Shown in pieces: positions 1 through 8,585 of a DNA stretch of 30,926 bases. Made by a program: the position numbers and the translations under genes. The stretch's first letter is position 1. Each line of letters begins with the position of its first letter. The notes under the pieces are model-generated. The model was given only the letters and a program-made list of their open reading frames with translations. It did not search any database and was not told the origin of the DNA. The DNA is from a virus. The stretch is taken from IMG/VR virus record IMGVR_UViG_3300030101_004070, positions 1 to 30,926 of that record. One strand, written 5' to 3'.

Positions 1-1175
1 AACATAGAACCATGTATAGTGTTGATTTCCATTAAGGAGTGACCAAACTGTCCTGATACTTGGTTTAAGTTCATTCTGTATGGTGACTGATTTGTTGTTG
101 TAGCACCACCACTTAGTGCAGCATTGTTATTATGTGCAAGTGATTGTGACAAGAACGCATCTCCGCCCAATTTGTTAAAGAATGAGATTACTGGCAAAGA
201 AGCCATAACAAGTTTTTCGCTTGCTCCGCCTCTTGCTGGGTCAAAGATAACCTCTAAATCAGAAAGCAATCTATCATATGTAAGTTCTGCTTGAGCTACA
301 CTTCTGTAGTAAGCTTTACCTGAATCATATGAAAATGCTGAGTTATCTGTTACTGGAGCAACATTTTTTACAATGTGTCCAACTAGACCTTCAGTATATT
401 GTACTCCGTTTACACGAGCTTTTTGTCCAAAGAGCATAGCTCTTTCGATGTCTACTTTGTGTTCACGTAATTTTTGAGCCCAAATTCTATCAAATTCGTT
501 CTCATAGCCACGGTATCTTGTAGCTATTGCTGTGTTGGTTAATTCACAAGCAGTTTTAAAGATTTGAGTATAACCAAAGTCATCTTCAATTGTATCTGAG
601 AAAGTGTCAGGTGAACCTGTTCCTTCTTCAAATGATGTACCAACAATTTGACATCCGTCATTGTCTGCTAATACATTATGTCCTGATACGCTTGATTCTG
701 ATACATCAATAATTCTACCTGAGAAGGTAGTATTAGCTGATTGTACGTTTGGTGCAGACTCAACTCTAACTAAAACTTGCCCATAACCAGCTGTTGAATC
801 AACAGAAGCAATTGCTATTACCATTCCTTTTGTTAGGAATCCAATAGCAGCGCCTGCTCCGTCATCAACTGTAAAGTCATGTAATTGTCCCTGTGCTACT
901 GCAGAACCGCCGTTTACCGCAGCTGCTAAGCTGAAGTTACGTGCTGTGTAGTTAGTTACAGTTCTGTTTTCTAAATATCTAAAAACAGAATCATCTGTAG
1001 CTTGTTTTGCAACTTGACTTAGATAGACGAAAAAAGGTGACTCCTCTGGCATGAGTTCTGCAACTCTATCAGAGAAATCATATAAACGTCTAACGTCAGG
1101 TATTTGTCCTACTCCTGCATCTTTAGCTGCAGCTGTAATCACAGATGACTTTAATGTTCCTTGATTAAAAGCCAT
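1..1175 (-). CDS. Major capsid protein (3' end outside window)
   Basis: This open frame starts with ATG at 1175 after a GAGG ribosome site and runs off the left edge without a stop (391 codons visible). The N-terminus reads MAFNQGTLKSSVITAAAKDA, followed by a segment rich in PEESPFFVYLSQVAK-type residues, and later DPARGGASEKLVMASLPVIS. It lies directly downstream of the putative scaffold and portal genes, the usual place of an HK97-fold capsid gene, and its length fits that class. I assign it as the shell protein from position, length and overall character; I do not see a single diagnostic motif. An inner capsid or decoration protein is less likely because no other candidate lies between portal and this gene. 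Confidence 0.8.
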   Translation of the reverse strand, partial: MAFNQGTLKSSVITAAAKDAGVGQIPDVRRLYDFSDRVAELMPEESPFFVYLSQVAKQATDDSVFRYLENRTVTNYTARNFSLAAAVNGGSAVAQGQLHDFTVDDGAGAAIGFLTKGMVIAIASVDSTAGYGQVLVRVESAPNVQSANTTFSGRIIDVSESSVSGHNVLADNDGCQIVGTSFEEGTGSPDTFSDTIEDDFGYTQIFKTACELTNTAIATRYRGYENEFDRIWAQKLREHKVDIERAMLFGQKARVNGVQYTEGLVGHIVKNVAPVTDNSAFSYDSGKAYYRSVAQAELTYDRLLSDLEVIFDPARGGASEKLVMASLPVISFFNKLGGDAFLSQSLAHNNNAALSGGATTTNQSPYRMNLNQVSGQFGHSLMEINTIHGSM

Positions 1176-1192
1176 TTTATTTTACCTCTTAG

Positions 1193-1954
1193 TTATTTAG
1201 CAATCCTACTTCTCTTGCCTACTGCCATAACTCTGTTCCATACTTGGTCCTCTTCGGATTCTTGTTGAATTTCTCCTCCTTGTAAAACACCAGCTGGTTT
1301 TGGAATTGATTTTGCTTTTTTTACAGCTTCCATATTCTCACTCTGCTTAGCACCCTTGCCCTCTCCTTCTTTCCACACTTTAATAAGTGTTTCGATAGGA
1401 AGATTAGCTTTTGGTGTAGTGGCAAACTGCAAGAATTTTTCTGCATCATCTGCACCTAAGTTGTGCTTACTTACCAATTCTGTTTTTAAGTTATTCATAG
1501 CCATTTGATTTTGTAGTTTTGCTAGTTCGTTATCTACTGTTTCGTGCACAAGCTTTTTCTCTTGACTTACTCTAAATTTGTAAGACTCAGAGTCTGGCTT
1601 GTAGTAGGCATCCCAAGGGTCAAAATTCTCTGGAGTTGTACTCTCTCCAGCATCATTGCCCTCAACTGATTCTCCAGCAAGGCTTTTTTCAATAACATCT
1701 ACTAATTCAGGTTTTTCTGACAATACTTGTCTTAATTGTAACAAATCACTACTATCTTTTTTTAAGTTTTCATGCTCTGCAACCTTTTTATCGTACATTG
1801 ATTGAAATTTCTTTGCTTCTGATTCCCAATCTGCTTCTTCAGATGCGTTAACACCTTCTTGTTGAGTAGGCTCTTCTAATGCAACTTCTTGTTCCACTAC
1901 AGATTCTACTATTGGGTCTTGCTGTTCAACCTGTTGTTGTTCTTCTTTTGCCAT
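1193..1954 (-). CDS. Head scaffolding protein
   Basis: This is a 253-residue acidic, Glu/Gln-rich protein. The first 45 residues are almost all E, Q, V and A, the middle is predicted coiled coil (about 45-75 and 130-160), and a short basic tail ends in KRSRIAK. That pattern, an acidic helical body with a basic C-terminus that can bind the capsid shell, is typical of phage scaffolds, which guide procapsid assembly and then leave. It sits between portal and capsid genes as scaffolds usually do. The ATG at 1954 is preceded by a strong AGGAG site. There is no protease motif, so a maturation protease fusion is unlikely. The assignment is by context and composition, not by a catalytic signature. 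Confidence 0.75.
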   Translation of the reverse strand: MAKEEQQQVEQQDPIVESVVEQEVALEEPTQQEGVNASEEADWESEAKKFQSMYDKKVAEHENLKKDSSDLLQLRQVLSEKPELVDVIEKSLAGESVEGNDAGESTTPENFDPWDAYYKPDSESYKFRVSQEKKLVHETVDNELAKLQNQMAMNNLKTELVSKHNLGADDAEKFLQFATTPKANLPIETLIKVWKEGEGKGAKQSENMEAVKKAKSIPKPAGVLQGGEIQQESEEDQVWNRVMAVGKRSRIAK

Positions 1955-1978
1955 ATTATTCTCCTCTCCTGATTTAGT

Positions 1979-3985
1979 CTAAGACTCTGAACCAGGTTCG
2001 TTTTCATCTTCAGTCTCCAAAGATTGTCCCATTTGGTCTACCATCATGCCTAACTGCATCACCTTTTCTTTTTCTTTTACTTTAGTGGATGATTTTATTT
2101 CTCCTAATTGAGATTTAAATTTCTCTACTTCTGTTCGTTTTCTGGCAGATACCATTTCACGCTCAGATGTTTGTAGGTCACCACTTAGCTTTCTAACTTG
2201 ATTTTCAAGCGATGTGATATACTGTTGCATTTGTGCCATACGTCCTTTTCTTTGAAGAACACCTTCTTTGTCAAAGATTTCAGTTTTCTTTAAAACCTCG
2301 ACATCATCTACCAGTCCAAGTTTATAAGCATCAAGGTACATATTGTACTCTGCAACCTTATTGCTTGGTAAAGTTGAACCTGATATTACTCGAATGTCAT
2401 GCTGACCCAACTGAATATCGTTGGTTATTGTCAGTATTTCATTTCGTTTATCATCATACATTCTCATATTAACTGAAAATTCAGTAATATCATTATTTGG
2501 TTGTACGATTCTAAATGTTTTTGCAAACCTATAGTGGTCTTTAGCTAAATTATATACTACTTGACCAACCATAGATAAACTTGCTTCTATATCTCTTAAT
2601 TTTGATTTACCTCTTGATTCTCCCATTTCAGATAAAAGCATAGTACCTCTAACTGATTCTGGTGCAGAGTCTTTGAATCCTTGCAATAACTCTGGTATTC
2701 CAAAATTTAAATCTATATATTTTTCTACCCTATCGATTAAATAATAAAACTCACTTGTTAAAGGAGCTGGTTGAGGATAATGAGGTTCTCCAAATTCTGG
2801 GTTATATTCTATAACAGCGTTTGGGTTAGCCCAATCTCTTTCTAGTTGACTTACATTATCTATGCTACCTTCAGGTATTAATAATTTTAATCCAGCAGCT
2901 GACTGAGCGTGTGACAAGGTTAGAGAGAATAACTTATTTAAAAGCCTTTGAGAGTCTTTAACCTTGTTCACATCTGACTTTGGATAGGGAGTATTAGTCC
3001 AAATGTTCGTAAAAGGAACAATTGGATAGATATCAGTATTTAATATACGCTCATATAATAAAGTGTCTCCAATGCTACTGCATTGTGCAATTCTTGTTTG
3101 CATAATTTCTTCTATTTGTATAGAACCATCATTAATAGCTTTTTCTGTTTCTGCTTCTTGTATAATTTCTAAATATACTTCTGGGTCTACAATTTTCTCT
3201 GCTCCTGTCAATGTGTTAAATAATCTGTAATAAGGAACTTTTACTTTATAGAACCTATCTAGTATTTGATATTTTTGAGAAACACTATAATCTAAATCTT
3301 TAGCTTCAGCTGGTGTTAAAACAGCATTACTGTTTTTCAAACTACTGTTCGGGTAATCCTCTCCATACAAAGAGTTAACTCCAACTTCTATATCATCAAT
3401 CATTTCTTCTAATTGTGGATATAAATCTAAAACTTGTCTTCTTGTAAGAAACGTAGATAATATAATACCTGAAGCATCATTAAAAAACCTATCTCTTGCA
3501 GCTGGGTCTACATATACTCTAAATGGGTCTACATGAGTATACTTTACTTCACCTCTTCCATAATCAGCTTCTGGGTCTACAAAAACATACATATATCCTA
3601 AACCAGTTACAGCGTAATCGTGAACTACTTGTTTGAAAGTACTATCTCCGTTAGATATATCCCAAATATATTCTAGGATAGTTCTCCATATGTTTGCTAT
3701 TTTATTATCAGAGTCTTCTCTAGCAATAACAGAAAACCTTGCAGGTCTTGCTGTTAAAAGAGATTTTAGTTTATCAACAGCTGCATAAACTCTATCTATT
3801 ACAAAATCTGCTTGACCTACAGATTGAAGTGCATCTGATTCATCTGTGCTGTAATGATTACCTAAAGTAAAGTCTACTGCGTTTCTTGCCTCTAAATCCC
3901 ATCTTTGTCTAGCGTCTCTCCAACGTCTGAATAATTCTTTTGTGATTTGCGGTTTTGATTTGTTGTTTTCGTCGTAATTTGCCAT
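1979..3985 (-). CDS. Portal protein (P22-like family)
   Basis: This 668-residue protein begins after a GGGAG site at the ATG at 3985. Portal proteins form the dodecameric ring at the capsid vertex through which DNA is packaged and ejected. The N-terminal region has the typical run of a portal clip and wing (RRWRDARQRWDLEARNAVDF, then IDRVYAAVDKLKSLLTARP and VDPFRVYVDPAARD), matching P22-type portals, and the length is close to that family (about 650-725). Residues about 580-640 form a long helix rich in Q, K and E, like the C-terminal barrel helix. The gene lies directly downstream of TerL (63-bp gap) and upstream of scaffold, which is the canonical order. The fold assignment is confident; details of the subfamily are inferred. 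Confidence 0.9.
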   Translation of the reverse strand: MANYDENNKSKPQITKELFRRWRDARQRWDLEARNAVDFTLGNHYSTDESDALQSVGQADFVIDRVYAAVDKLKSLLTARPARFSVIAREDSDNKIANIWRTILEYIWDISNGDSTFKQVVHDYAVTGLGYMYVFVDPEADYGRGEVKYTHVDPFRVYVDPAARDRFFNDASGIILSTFLTRRQVLDLYPQLEEMIDDIEVGVNSLYGEDYPNSSLKNSNAVLTPAEAKDLDYSVSQKYQILDRFYKVKVPYYRLFNTLTGAEKIVDPEVYLEIIQEAETEKAINDGSIQIEEIMQTRIAQCSSIGDTLLYERILNTDIYPIVPFTNIWTNTPYPKSDVNKVKDSQRLLNKLFSLTLSHAQSAAGLKLLIPEGSIDNVSQLERDWANPNAVIEYNPEFGEPHYPQPAPLTSEFYYLIDRVEKYIDLNFGIPELLQGFKDSAPESVRGTMLLSEMGESRGKSKLRDIEASLSMVGQVVYNLAKDHYRFAKTFRIVQPNNDITEFSVNMRMYDDKRNEILTITNDIQLGQHDIRVISGSTLPSNKVAEYNMYLDAYKLGLVDDVEVLKKTEIFDKEGVLQRKGRMAQMQQYITSLENQVRKLSGDLQTSEREMVSARKRTEVEKFKSQLGEIKSSTKVKEKEKVMQLGMMVDQMGQSLETEDENEPGSES

Positions 3986-4049
3986 ATACTCCCATTTTGT
4001 ATTTTACGTCTAAAATAATAAGTTTACGACGTTATTGTCAAGATAAATA

Positions 4050-5633
4050 TTATATTTTTTGTCCAGTAATCCAACTTACTGCTCTACTGGCTACGTTTTT
4101 ACCTTTATTTGACATTCTTTCTTCAAACTTGCCTTTGTCTATAGCACTACTTTTTGGTGGCTTTGCTGTTGTCACAGCATACCATAAGCCGTCTAAAAGG
4201 TCATCATTTCTACCTTTTGGAAATTCAAACATCTCATCTACTAAGTCTTGATGCTCTTTTTTTATAAATAATTTTCTACCATTAACAATAGGGCAAAGCA
4301 AAGATTCTAATCTATCTTCTTTTTTTATTCCTCCTGGTGGCCTTACGCCCTGAGATAAGCCTGGAGCTAGTTTTCTGTCAGAACCAGCTAATTTGTTTAC
4401 ATGGTCCTTAATTAATCCTTGAGCTCCTACTTTTTCTACATTTACCCTTCTAACAGGATGAAATTTTCTAGCTATGTCTATTATTTGTTTTGGCATATCA
4501 TATAAAGGAGAATGCTCTCTGTAATAATCTAATAGATATATATTTCTATCACTGTCTATTGCTATTGTTACAATTACTTGATAATCGCTTTTTGCATTTG
4601 CTTCATAAGCTAAGTCTACTCCCATGTATAAGTGAACAGGTATTGCTGCTTCATCTATCATCATGTAATTAAAACCATTTCTATTTTCAACATGTCCTCT
4701 ATAGTAATTTATTCTGTCAATTAAAAATTTAGCATTTTCTACATCTCTAGCTTCATTTAGGTATTCTTGTGCAAACTTATGCACTAATCCCATATCAGTA
4801 AACCTACTTTTTATATCTAAAAGTTTTCTCTTACTAAAATAGTTTGGCCACAAAGGTATGTTATCCTGTATAGCTTTTTTATATAAGACAGCCCAGGCAG
4901 ACTTTCTATCGTCTCTCTGGGCGTCTAACCAACCATCGTAAACTCCTTGTAGGAAAGAGTCGTAATGGACTATCGTACCAATAAGCCATATTGAACCTTC
5001 GTTTCCTTTGGAGTTTTCTAGAGCGGGTTCTACTGTTGACATAACCCATTCTTTAATCTCCTTTCTTCTATCTGGTGTTTTAGTGTTTAGCTCTGATTCA
5101 AAATCATCTAAAATAATATTTGTATATCTCAGTCCAAGTTGCGACCTACCTCTTAGTCTTTGAGATGTACCTTTAGCTATGATTCTATCTCCTCTAGCTG
5201 TTGTAAATTCTTTTTCTGTCCACTTGCTACCTTTCAAGTCTCCAAAGTAATATTGCAAAGCAGGATTCATATCAATGTGATTTTGTATATATTTAATATG
5301 GTCAATAGCCTGAGATTGTTCTTCAGAAACCCAAGCTATAAATTGTTTTTTTTCAGGAGGTGAAAAGTAAAGCTGATACAATAATGCGGTTTTTGCTAAA
5401 GTAGACTTAGCATGACCTCTAGGAAGTATAATGCATATTCTTTTTTCATCGCCTAATAACAAATCGCTCAACTCGTATTGATAGGGCGCTGGACCAGATT
5501 TCATAAAATCTTCTGGTAAAAACATTTGACCAAAAGTAATTATGTCTTTTTTTGCTAGTTCTAAAGCTTTTTCTTTTTGACTTAGGTCAGGAGGTATTAT
5601 ATTAAACTGTTGAGGTTTCGTATTTTTTTTCAT
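4050..5633 (-). CDS. terL: Terminase large subunit (ATPase and nuclease)
   Basis: This 527-residue motor protein packages DNA into the procapsid. The ATPase half shows a Walker A-type loop PRGHAKST at residues 71-78 (the Ala-Lys-Ser variant common in terminases) and Walker B IILDD at 173-177 followed by E179. The nuclease half has an RNase H-like first strand YMGVDLAY with D340, a second acidic residue at D350 (KSDY), and a C-terminal NDDLLDGL at 476-483. These are the expected acidic metal ligands. Length and order are normal. The gene overlaps the upstream cyclotransferase-like gene by 32 bp, implying translational coupling, and precedes the portal gene. All catalytic residues appear intact. 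Confidence 0.95.
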   Translation of the reverse strand: MKKNTKPQQFNIIPPDLSQKEKALELAKKDIITFGQMFLPEDFMKSGPAPYQYELSDLLLGDEKRICIILPRGHAKSTLAKTALLYQLYFSPPEKKQFIAWVSEEQSQAIDHIKYIQNHIDMNPALQYYFGDLKGSKWTEKEFTTARGDRIIAKGTSQRLRGRSQLGLRYTNIILDDFESELNTKTPDRRKEIKEWVMSTVEPALENSKGNEGSIWLIGTIVHYDSFLQGVYDGWLDAQRDDRKSAWAVLYKKAIQDNIPLWPNYFSKRKLLDIKSRFTDMGLVHKFAQEYLNEARDVENAKFLIDRINYYRGHVENRNGFNYMMIDEAAIPVHLYMGVDLAYEANAKSDYQVIVTIAIDSDRNIYLLDYYREHSPLYDMPKQIIDIARKFHPVRRVNVEKVGAQGLIKDHVNKLAGSDRKLAPGLSQGVRPPGGIKKEDRLESLLCPIVNGRKLFIKKEHQDLVDEMFEFPKGRNDDLLDGLWYAVTTAKPPKSSAIDKGKFEERMSNKGKNVASRAVSWITGQKI

Positions 5634-6003
5634 ATACCCTATCTAACATAATTAAAGTTTTCATTGAATGCCAGTCACCATCTGGTACTTCTGTAAATGT
5701 TCTAGACTTTTCCCAAAGCTTTGGACCTGCTACATAAATCCACGCTTTTTCTTTTTCCCCGTTATCTAATTCTACATTTACAGTAGTTCTTATATACAAA
5801 CCACCTTCAACGTTTTCATACTCGTCATACATATTTAGTTCTTCTGGTGTTATATCCATAAGCTCAACAATAGCACCTTTGCCTTTTTCATTTTTAATTA
5901 TAGCTGGAAAGGATTGTGTTCCAGGAAAAACTAAACTAAAACCTTTTATTTTTCCTTTATCTGGATAGTCTCTTCTTAATGTACCATATACCGCTAATCT
6001 CAT
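5602..6003 (-). CDS. Gamma-glutamylcyclotransferase-like (AIG2/GGCT fold) protein
   Basis: This 133-residue protein begins MRLAVYGTLRRDYP. The YGTLR motif at residues 6-10 is the signature substrate-binding loop of the gamma-glutamylcyclotransferase fold, and YDEYENVEGGLYIR near 59-72 matches the segment carrying the catalytic glutamate (probably E63) and the conserved Tyr/Arg. Known members release 5-oxoproline from gamma-glutamyl amines or from gamma-glutamyl-modified lysine, or open glutathione. The gene is wedged between TerS and TerL: its ATG overlaps the upstream stop (ATGA) and its 3' end overlaps terL by 32 bp. In this phage it could act on products of the amidotransferase/amidoligase pair at 11522-14705; that link is inference. 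Specificity cannot be read from the sequence. Confidence 0.85.
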   Translation of the reverse strand: MRLAVYGTLRRDYPDKGKIKGFSLVFPGTQSFPAIIKNEKGKGAIVELMDITPEELNMYDEYENVEGGLYIRTTVNVELDNGEKEKAWIYVAGPKLWEKSRTFTEVPDGDWHSMKTLIMLDRVYEKKYETSTV

Positions 6004-6227
6004 GAATATGCAACCTCCCTTACGATTCCTACATTTGTTATTTCAAACTCACAATCATACATAGTCAAACAATTAATACATTTAATTTGATTTGCTTGTT
6101 GTGATTTTATATCCCAAATAAATACAGCAGTTTTTCTTAATGGATAGCTGCAAATGTGGCATCTTTTATTTCTCGCGTGTAATTTCAACTTCTTCCAGCT
6201 TTTTGACTTCTTTCCCCTGAATTGCAT
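6000..6227 (-). CDS. Small zinc-knuckle protein of unknown function
   Basis: This 75-residue basic protein has two CxxC pairs (C23/C26 and C50/C53, with C59 nearby), which would form a zinc ribbon. The first 22 residues are very basic (KKSKSWKKLKLHARNKR), suggesting nucleic-acid contact. The start at 6227 is supported by an AAAGGAG site eight bases upstream, even though this makes the gene overlap the end of the TerS gene by 62 bp in another frame. Its stop overlaps the next start (ATGA). The position between small and large terminase suggests a packaging accessory role such as an HNH-like or terminase-associated zinc protein, but no HNH histidines are visible. Function unknown. Confidence 0.7.
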   Translation of the reverse strand: MQFRGKKSKSWKKLKLHARNKRCHICSYPLRKTAVFIWDIKSQQANQIKCINCLTMYDCEFEITNVGIVREVAYS

Positions 6228-6924
6228 TTAGTTGCTCCTTTGTAAAACCTTGGAACAAAGTTACAGACTCTGTTTGTTTCTCAGTGTCCATCATTCCAGA
6301 AAGTTTCATTAATGTTGTTAAGGCAGTTAATTTATCTCTATCGGTAGCACCTGATTTGTCTATTATATTTCTCATTTCTTCTAATAGATATAAAGGTGTA
6401 ATTTCTGCTTCGTTTAAATATTTGTCTATTTCTTCTCTTATCAATTTTTTTACCCTATCTGTTTTTAATAATAATTTAGCTTGAGATTTTGCATAATCTT
6501 CTTTTTTGCTAGGAAAAGCTTTCATATACGCATCTACTACATCGTCTCCTTTTGCTACATACTTACTGAACAAAAATTCTTTTTCAGTTACATGTTTACG
6601 TTCTTTCTTTCTTACAGAAGGAGATTTACCTTTCGTTGAAAAGGTGTGCATATTTGTTCTCATTGGACCTTTTAACTCAACCTTGTCAGAACATATAAAA
6701 GAACCTATTATAGTTCTAATAAATGTTGTTTCTTTTTTTGTATTTTTTTTCAAAATACCTAAATGTAAAACCTGACATACGTTGCCGTCATCAGTCAAAA
6801 TCCAATCGCCTTTGTTAGAATGTCTCCAATTAGTCACTAGAGAAACATTTTTATGGTATTCTCTAAACTCATTTTCGTTTTCATACAAAAAGTGATTCAC
6901 ACCTTTAACAACTCTTTCTTGCAT
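6166..6924 (-). CDS. terS: Terminase small subunit (with extra N-terminal domain)
   Basis: The C-terminal half has the helix pattern of DNA-recognition subunits: a helix-turn-helix-like stretch (KEFLFSKYVAKGDDVVDAYMKAF, the typical YVxxGDxxxAYxxAFP element), then KSQAKLLLKTDRVKKLIREE and a long oligomerisation helix. Small terminases of this type bind the pac or cos site and present DNA to TerL. The first 110 residues are a separate, mainly beta region with SLVTNWRHSNKGDWILTDDGN that is not part of the usual small-terminase fold. I chose the ATG at 6924, which follows the previous stop by seven bases; a TTG at 6954 would add ten residues but overlaps the upstream gene and lacks a ribosome site. 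TerL follows two genes downstream. Confidence 0.8.
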   Translation of the reverse strand: MQERVVKGVNHFLYENENEFREYHKNVSLVTNWRHSNKGDWILTDDGNVCQVLHLGILKKNTKKETTFIRTIIGSFICSDKVELKGPMRTNMHTFSTKGKSPSVRKKERKHVTEKEFLFSKYVAKGDDVVDAYMKAFPSKKEDYAKSQAKLLLKTDRVKKLIREEIDKYLNEAEITPLYLLEEMRNIIDKSGATDRDKLTALTTLMKLSGMMDTEKQTESVTLFQGFTKEQLNAIQGKEVKKLEEVEITREK

Positions 6925-6931
6925 AATATAA

Positions 6932-7162
6932 CTATTTTTCTTCTTTGCCGTCAATGTTAAGTTCGTCTAATACAAACCTAATATAGTTATTAGCAAGAAA
7001 TCTCATTTCATTGACTTGTTGGTCTAATCTCATCAATTGACCAGCTATCTCATTAGCACGACCATATTGAGCCTTTGCTTCGTCAGATAGTTCTGACAAG
7101 TAAAACTTAATCTCTTCACCTTCGTGCATGATGGTTATTTGTTCTTCTTTGTTTTTTGCCAT
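6932..7162 (-). CDS. Small helical protein, unknown function
   Basis: This 76-residue protein begins MAKNKEEQITIMHEGEEIKF and has a short beta stretch followed by two helices (SDEAKAQYGRANEIAGQLMRLDQQ and NEMRFLANNYIRFVLDEL). Small proteins of this kind are common in marine phage packaging operons and have no assigned role that I know of. The ATG at 7162 has a clear AAGGAG site. The gene ends seven bases before the TerS start and follows the exonuclease gene by nine bases, so it is firmly part of the leftward operon. Confidence 0.75.
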   Translation of the reverse strand: MAKNKEEQITIMHEGEEIKFYLSELSDEAKAQYGRANEIAGQLMRLDQQVNEMRFLANNYIRFVLDELNIDGKEEK

Positions 7163-7171
7163 GTTTTCTCC

Positions 7172-7903
7172 TTATAATGGTCTCACCATAGGCGGTGCAT
7201 GTTCTTCTAGTTTTCTATGTAAAAGTTCTAATATCTCAACATCTGCTACATTATGGTCATATACATATTTTAGAGATTTTTTATCGCCCCATCTAGCTTT
7301 TTGCCAGTATTCTGGTTTGATTCTAGTTTTTCCATCTATCCCAAAAAACTCTGTAGCTGCCTGTAAAGACGAACGGTGTAGCTTTAATTTGGACCTGACT
7401 ACATAGTATAGGTCTTTATGTGACTTTTGTTTGTACATTGGAAAATATGTTCCGTGATATAGAGCTCTTGTTCTAATAAAAGGTATATCAAATCTAGTAC
7501 CATAATAAGTCATAATAACATCATATTTGTTCATTTCTTCGACTAGAAGCTCTACAATACGAGCATCTGACTTATCTGACATTAGTTCTTCTCTTGTTAT
7601 ACAAGCTCCCTCTACTTTCTTAACTCCTCTTCCTTTTATACACCAAGAAAGCATAACATCTATGTTTGCACTAAATCCAGTAGATTCTATATCTAGATAT
7701 CCTATAGTTTTCTCATGCCCTGTTTTGTATCTTTTTGGTTTTCTAAATCCTAAAGACTCTATCTTTCTTGTTACCGCTTTATACGTTCTATTGTATCCAG
7801 CTAGTCTTACTTCCTGGTACAGAGTAAAAGCAGACTTGTTTGTCTTTTCATACTGGTGTAGTATTACTATCTCTTCATCTGACCACAGTTTTCTTTTAGC
7901 CAT
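7172..7903 (-). CDS. DEDD-family 3'-5' exonuclease with N-terminal Myb/SANT-like helices
   Basis: The protein (243 residues) starts with a small helical DNA-binding region (KLWSDEEIVILHQY..., residues 5-52, resembling a SANT/Myb helix-turn-helix). It is followed by an RNase H-like exonuclease domain: YLDIES gives the first Asp/Glu pair (D71, E73), TYYGTRFDIPF gives D139, and YDHNVADVEIL at 215-225 supplies the last acidic residue with a Tyr or His general base. This is the pattern of the YprB/PolB-exonuclease-like RNase_H_2 group. Likely roles are DNA or RNA trimming during replication or host DNA turnover. It overlaps the upstream MazG-like gene at its ATG. Catalysis is predicted intact; the substrate is unknown. 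Confidence 0.8.
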   Translation of the reverse strand: MAKRKLWSDEEIVILHQYEKTNKSAFTLYQEVRLAGYNRTYKAVTRKIESLGFRKPKRYKTGHEKTIGYLDIESTGFSANIDVMLSWCIKGRGVKKVEGACITREELMSDKSDARIVELLVEEMNKYDVIMTYYGTRFDIPFIRTRALYHGTYFPMYKQKSHKDLYYVVRSKLKLHRSSLQAATEFFGIDGKTRIKPEYWQKARWGDKKSLKYVYDHNVADVEILELLHRKLEEHAPPMVRPL

Positions 7904-8106
7904 TACTTGCCTCTTTCATTATTACTATAATTTTTATGTAACTCCAAAGCTACAGCAGATAAATAAACGCATAAGTCCAACAATTCCTCAATGCTCTCTT
8001 TCAGATTGTCTCGTGTTCCGTCAATTGGCACCTGTTCGCCGTATTTTTTGGCGCCTATATCAAGCCTATCTTTAATCATTTGTAGTATTTGGTCATTATT
8101 TGTCAT
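7903..8106 (-). CDS. Short MazG-like nucleotide pyrophosphohydrolase
   Basis: This 67-residue protein contains KYGEQVPIDGTRDNLKESIEELLDLCVYLSAV. The EExxD-type helix (ESIEELLD) followed by a second helix is the metal-binding core of all-alpha NTP pyrophosphohydrolases (MazG/dUTPase-2 superfamily). Such phage enzymes hydrolyse NTPs, dNTPs or alarmones. It is shorter than a full MazG domain (about 90-100 residues), which suggests a minimal single-helix-pair version working as an oligomer, or a degenerate copy. It overlaps its neighbours by one to four bases at both ends, typical of coupled phage genes. Confidence 0.65.
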   Translation of the reverse strand: MTNNDQILQMIKDRLDIGAKKYGEQVPIDGTRDNLKESIEELLDLCVYLSAVALELHKNYSNNERGK

Positions 8107-8288
8107 TTTTTAGGAAAATCCTCCATATCTGGCCTATCTTCTTGTTTTCTAAGTATTTTTTCGTACCTTTTCCAATCTAGGTCCTTACTTATTTTTTCTA
8201 ATTCATCTAGTTCTTGTTGTAATTTTTGTACAATATCACTTCTTCCTAGACTTTTGAATTTTAAGATAGCTTTTCTGATTTCTTCCAC
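8103..8288 (-). CDS. Small coiled-coil protein, unknown function
   Basis: This 61-residue, highly charged, helical protein contains DIVQKLQQELDELEKISKDL. The start is a GTG at 8288 with an AGGAG site seven bases upstream, inside the 3' end of the metallopeptidase gene (28-bp overlap). Its own stop overlaps the next ATG. I recognise no family. Strong ribosome site and coupling support it as a real gene. Confidence 0.6.
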   Translation of the reverse strand: MEEIRKAILKFKSLGRSDIVQKLQQELDELEKISKDLDWKRYEKILRKQEDRPDMEDFPKK

Positions 8289-8560
8289 AGATAATCTCCT
8301 ATTCCTAGCTGAAATAAACCATTGCTTATAGCTTCTATCTGTCTTTCATCGTGTTCTAAGCCAGTATTATAAAAAATGGCGTGTAGAGCCTCGTGAATAA
8401 GCGTTTCTTTCATTCTAGATGGTGCTATTTCATCGTTTATGTAAATAATATTCTCTTTTACTTCGTGTCTTCCGTATAATTCTTTAGTTGGGTCCTCATG
8501 TTTTAAGTCTGTAACTAATATCTCGTAAGGATGACCACCTATTTTTAATTTTCTAACCAT
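8261..8560 (-). CDS. Small zinc metallopeptidase-like protein (HEALH motif)
   Basis: This 99-residue protein contains ETLIHEALHAIF with HEALH at residues 56-60, the HExxH zinc/catalytic motif, and a downstream acidic residue (E76 in ERQIEAIS) at the right spacing for a third ligand. This is the minimal gluzincin-like fold seen in SprT/ImmA-type phage proteins. In ImmA relatives the target is a repressor; here no repressor is visible, so the target is unknown. It is the first gene of the leftward operon, preceded by a candidate promoter and palindrome at 8586-8624. The ATG at 8560 has a GAGGG site. Catalytic residues are intact, suggesting real peptidase activity. Confidence 0.8.
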   Translation of the reverse strand: MVRKLKIGGHPYEILVTDLKHEDPTKELYGRHEVKENIIYINDEIAPSRMKETLIHEALHAIFYNTGLEHDERQIEAISNGLFQLGIGDYLWKKSEKLS

Positions 8561-8585
8561 ATTTACCCTCTCGTTCTGTAAATGT

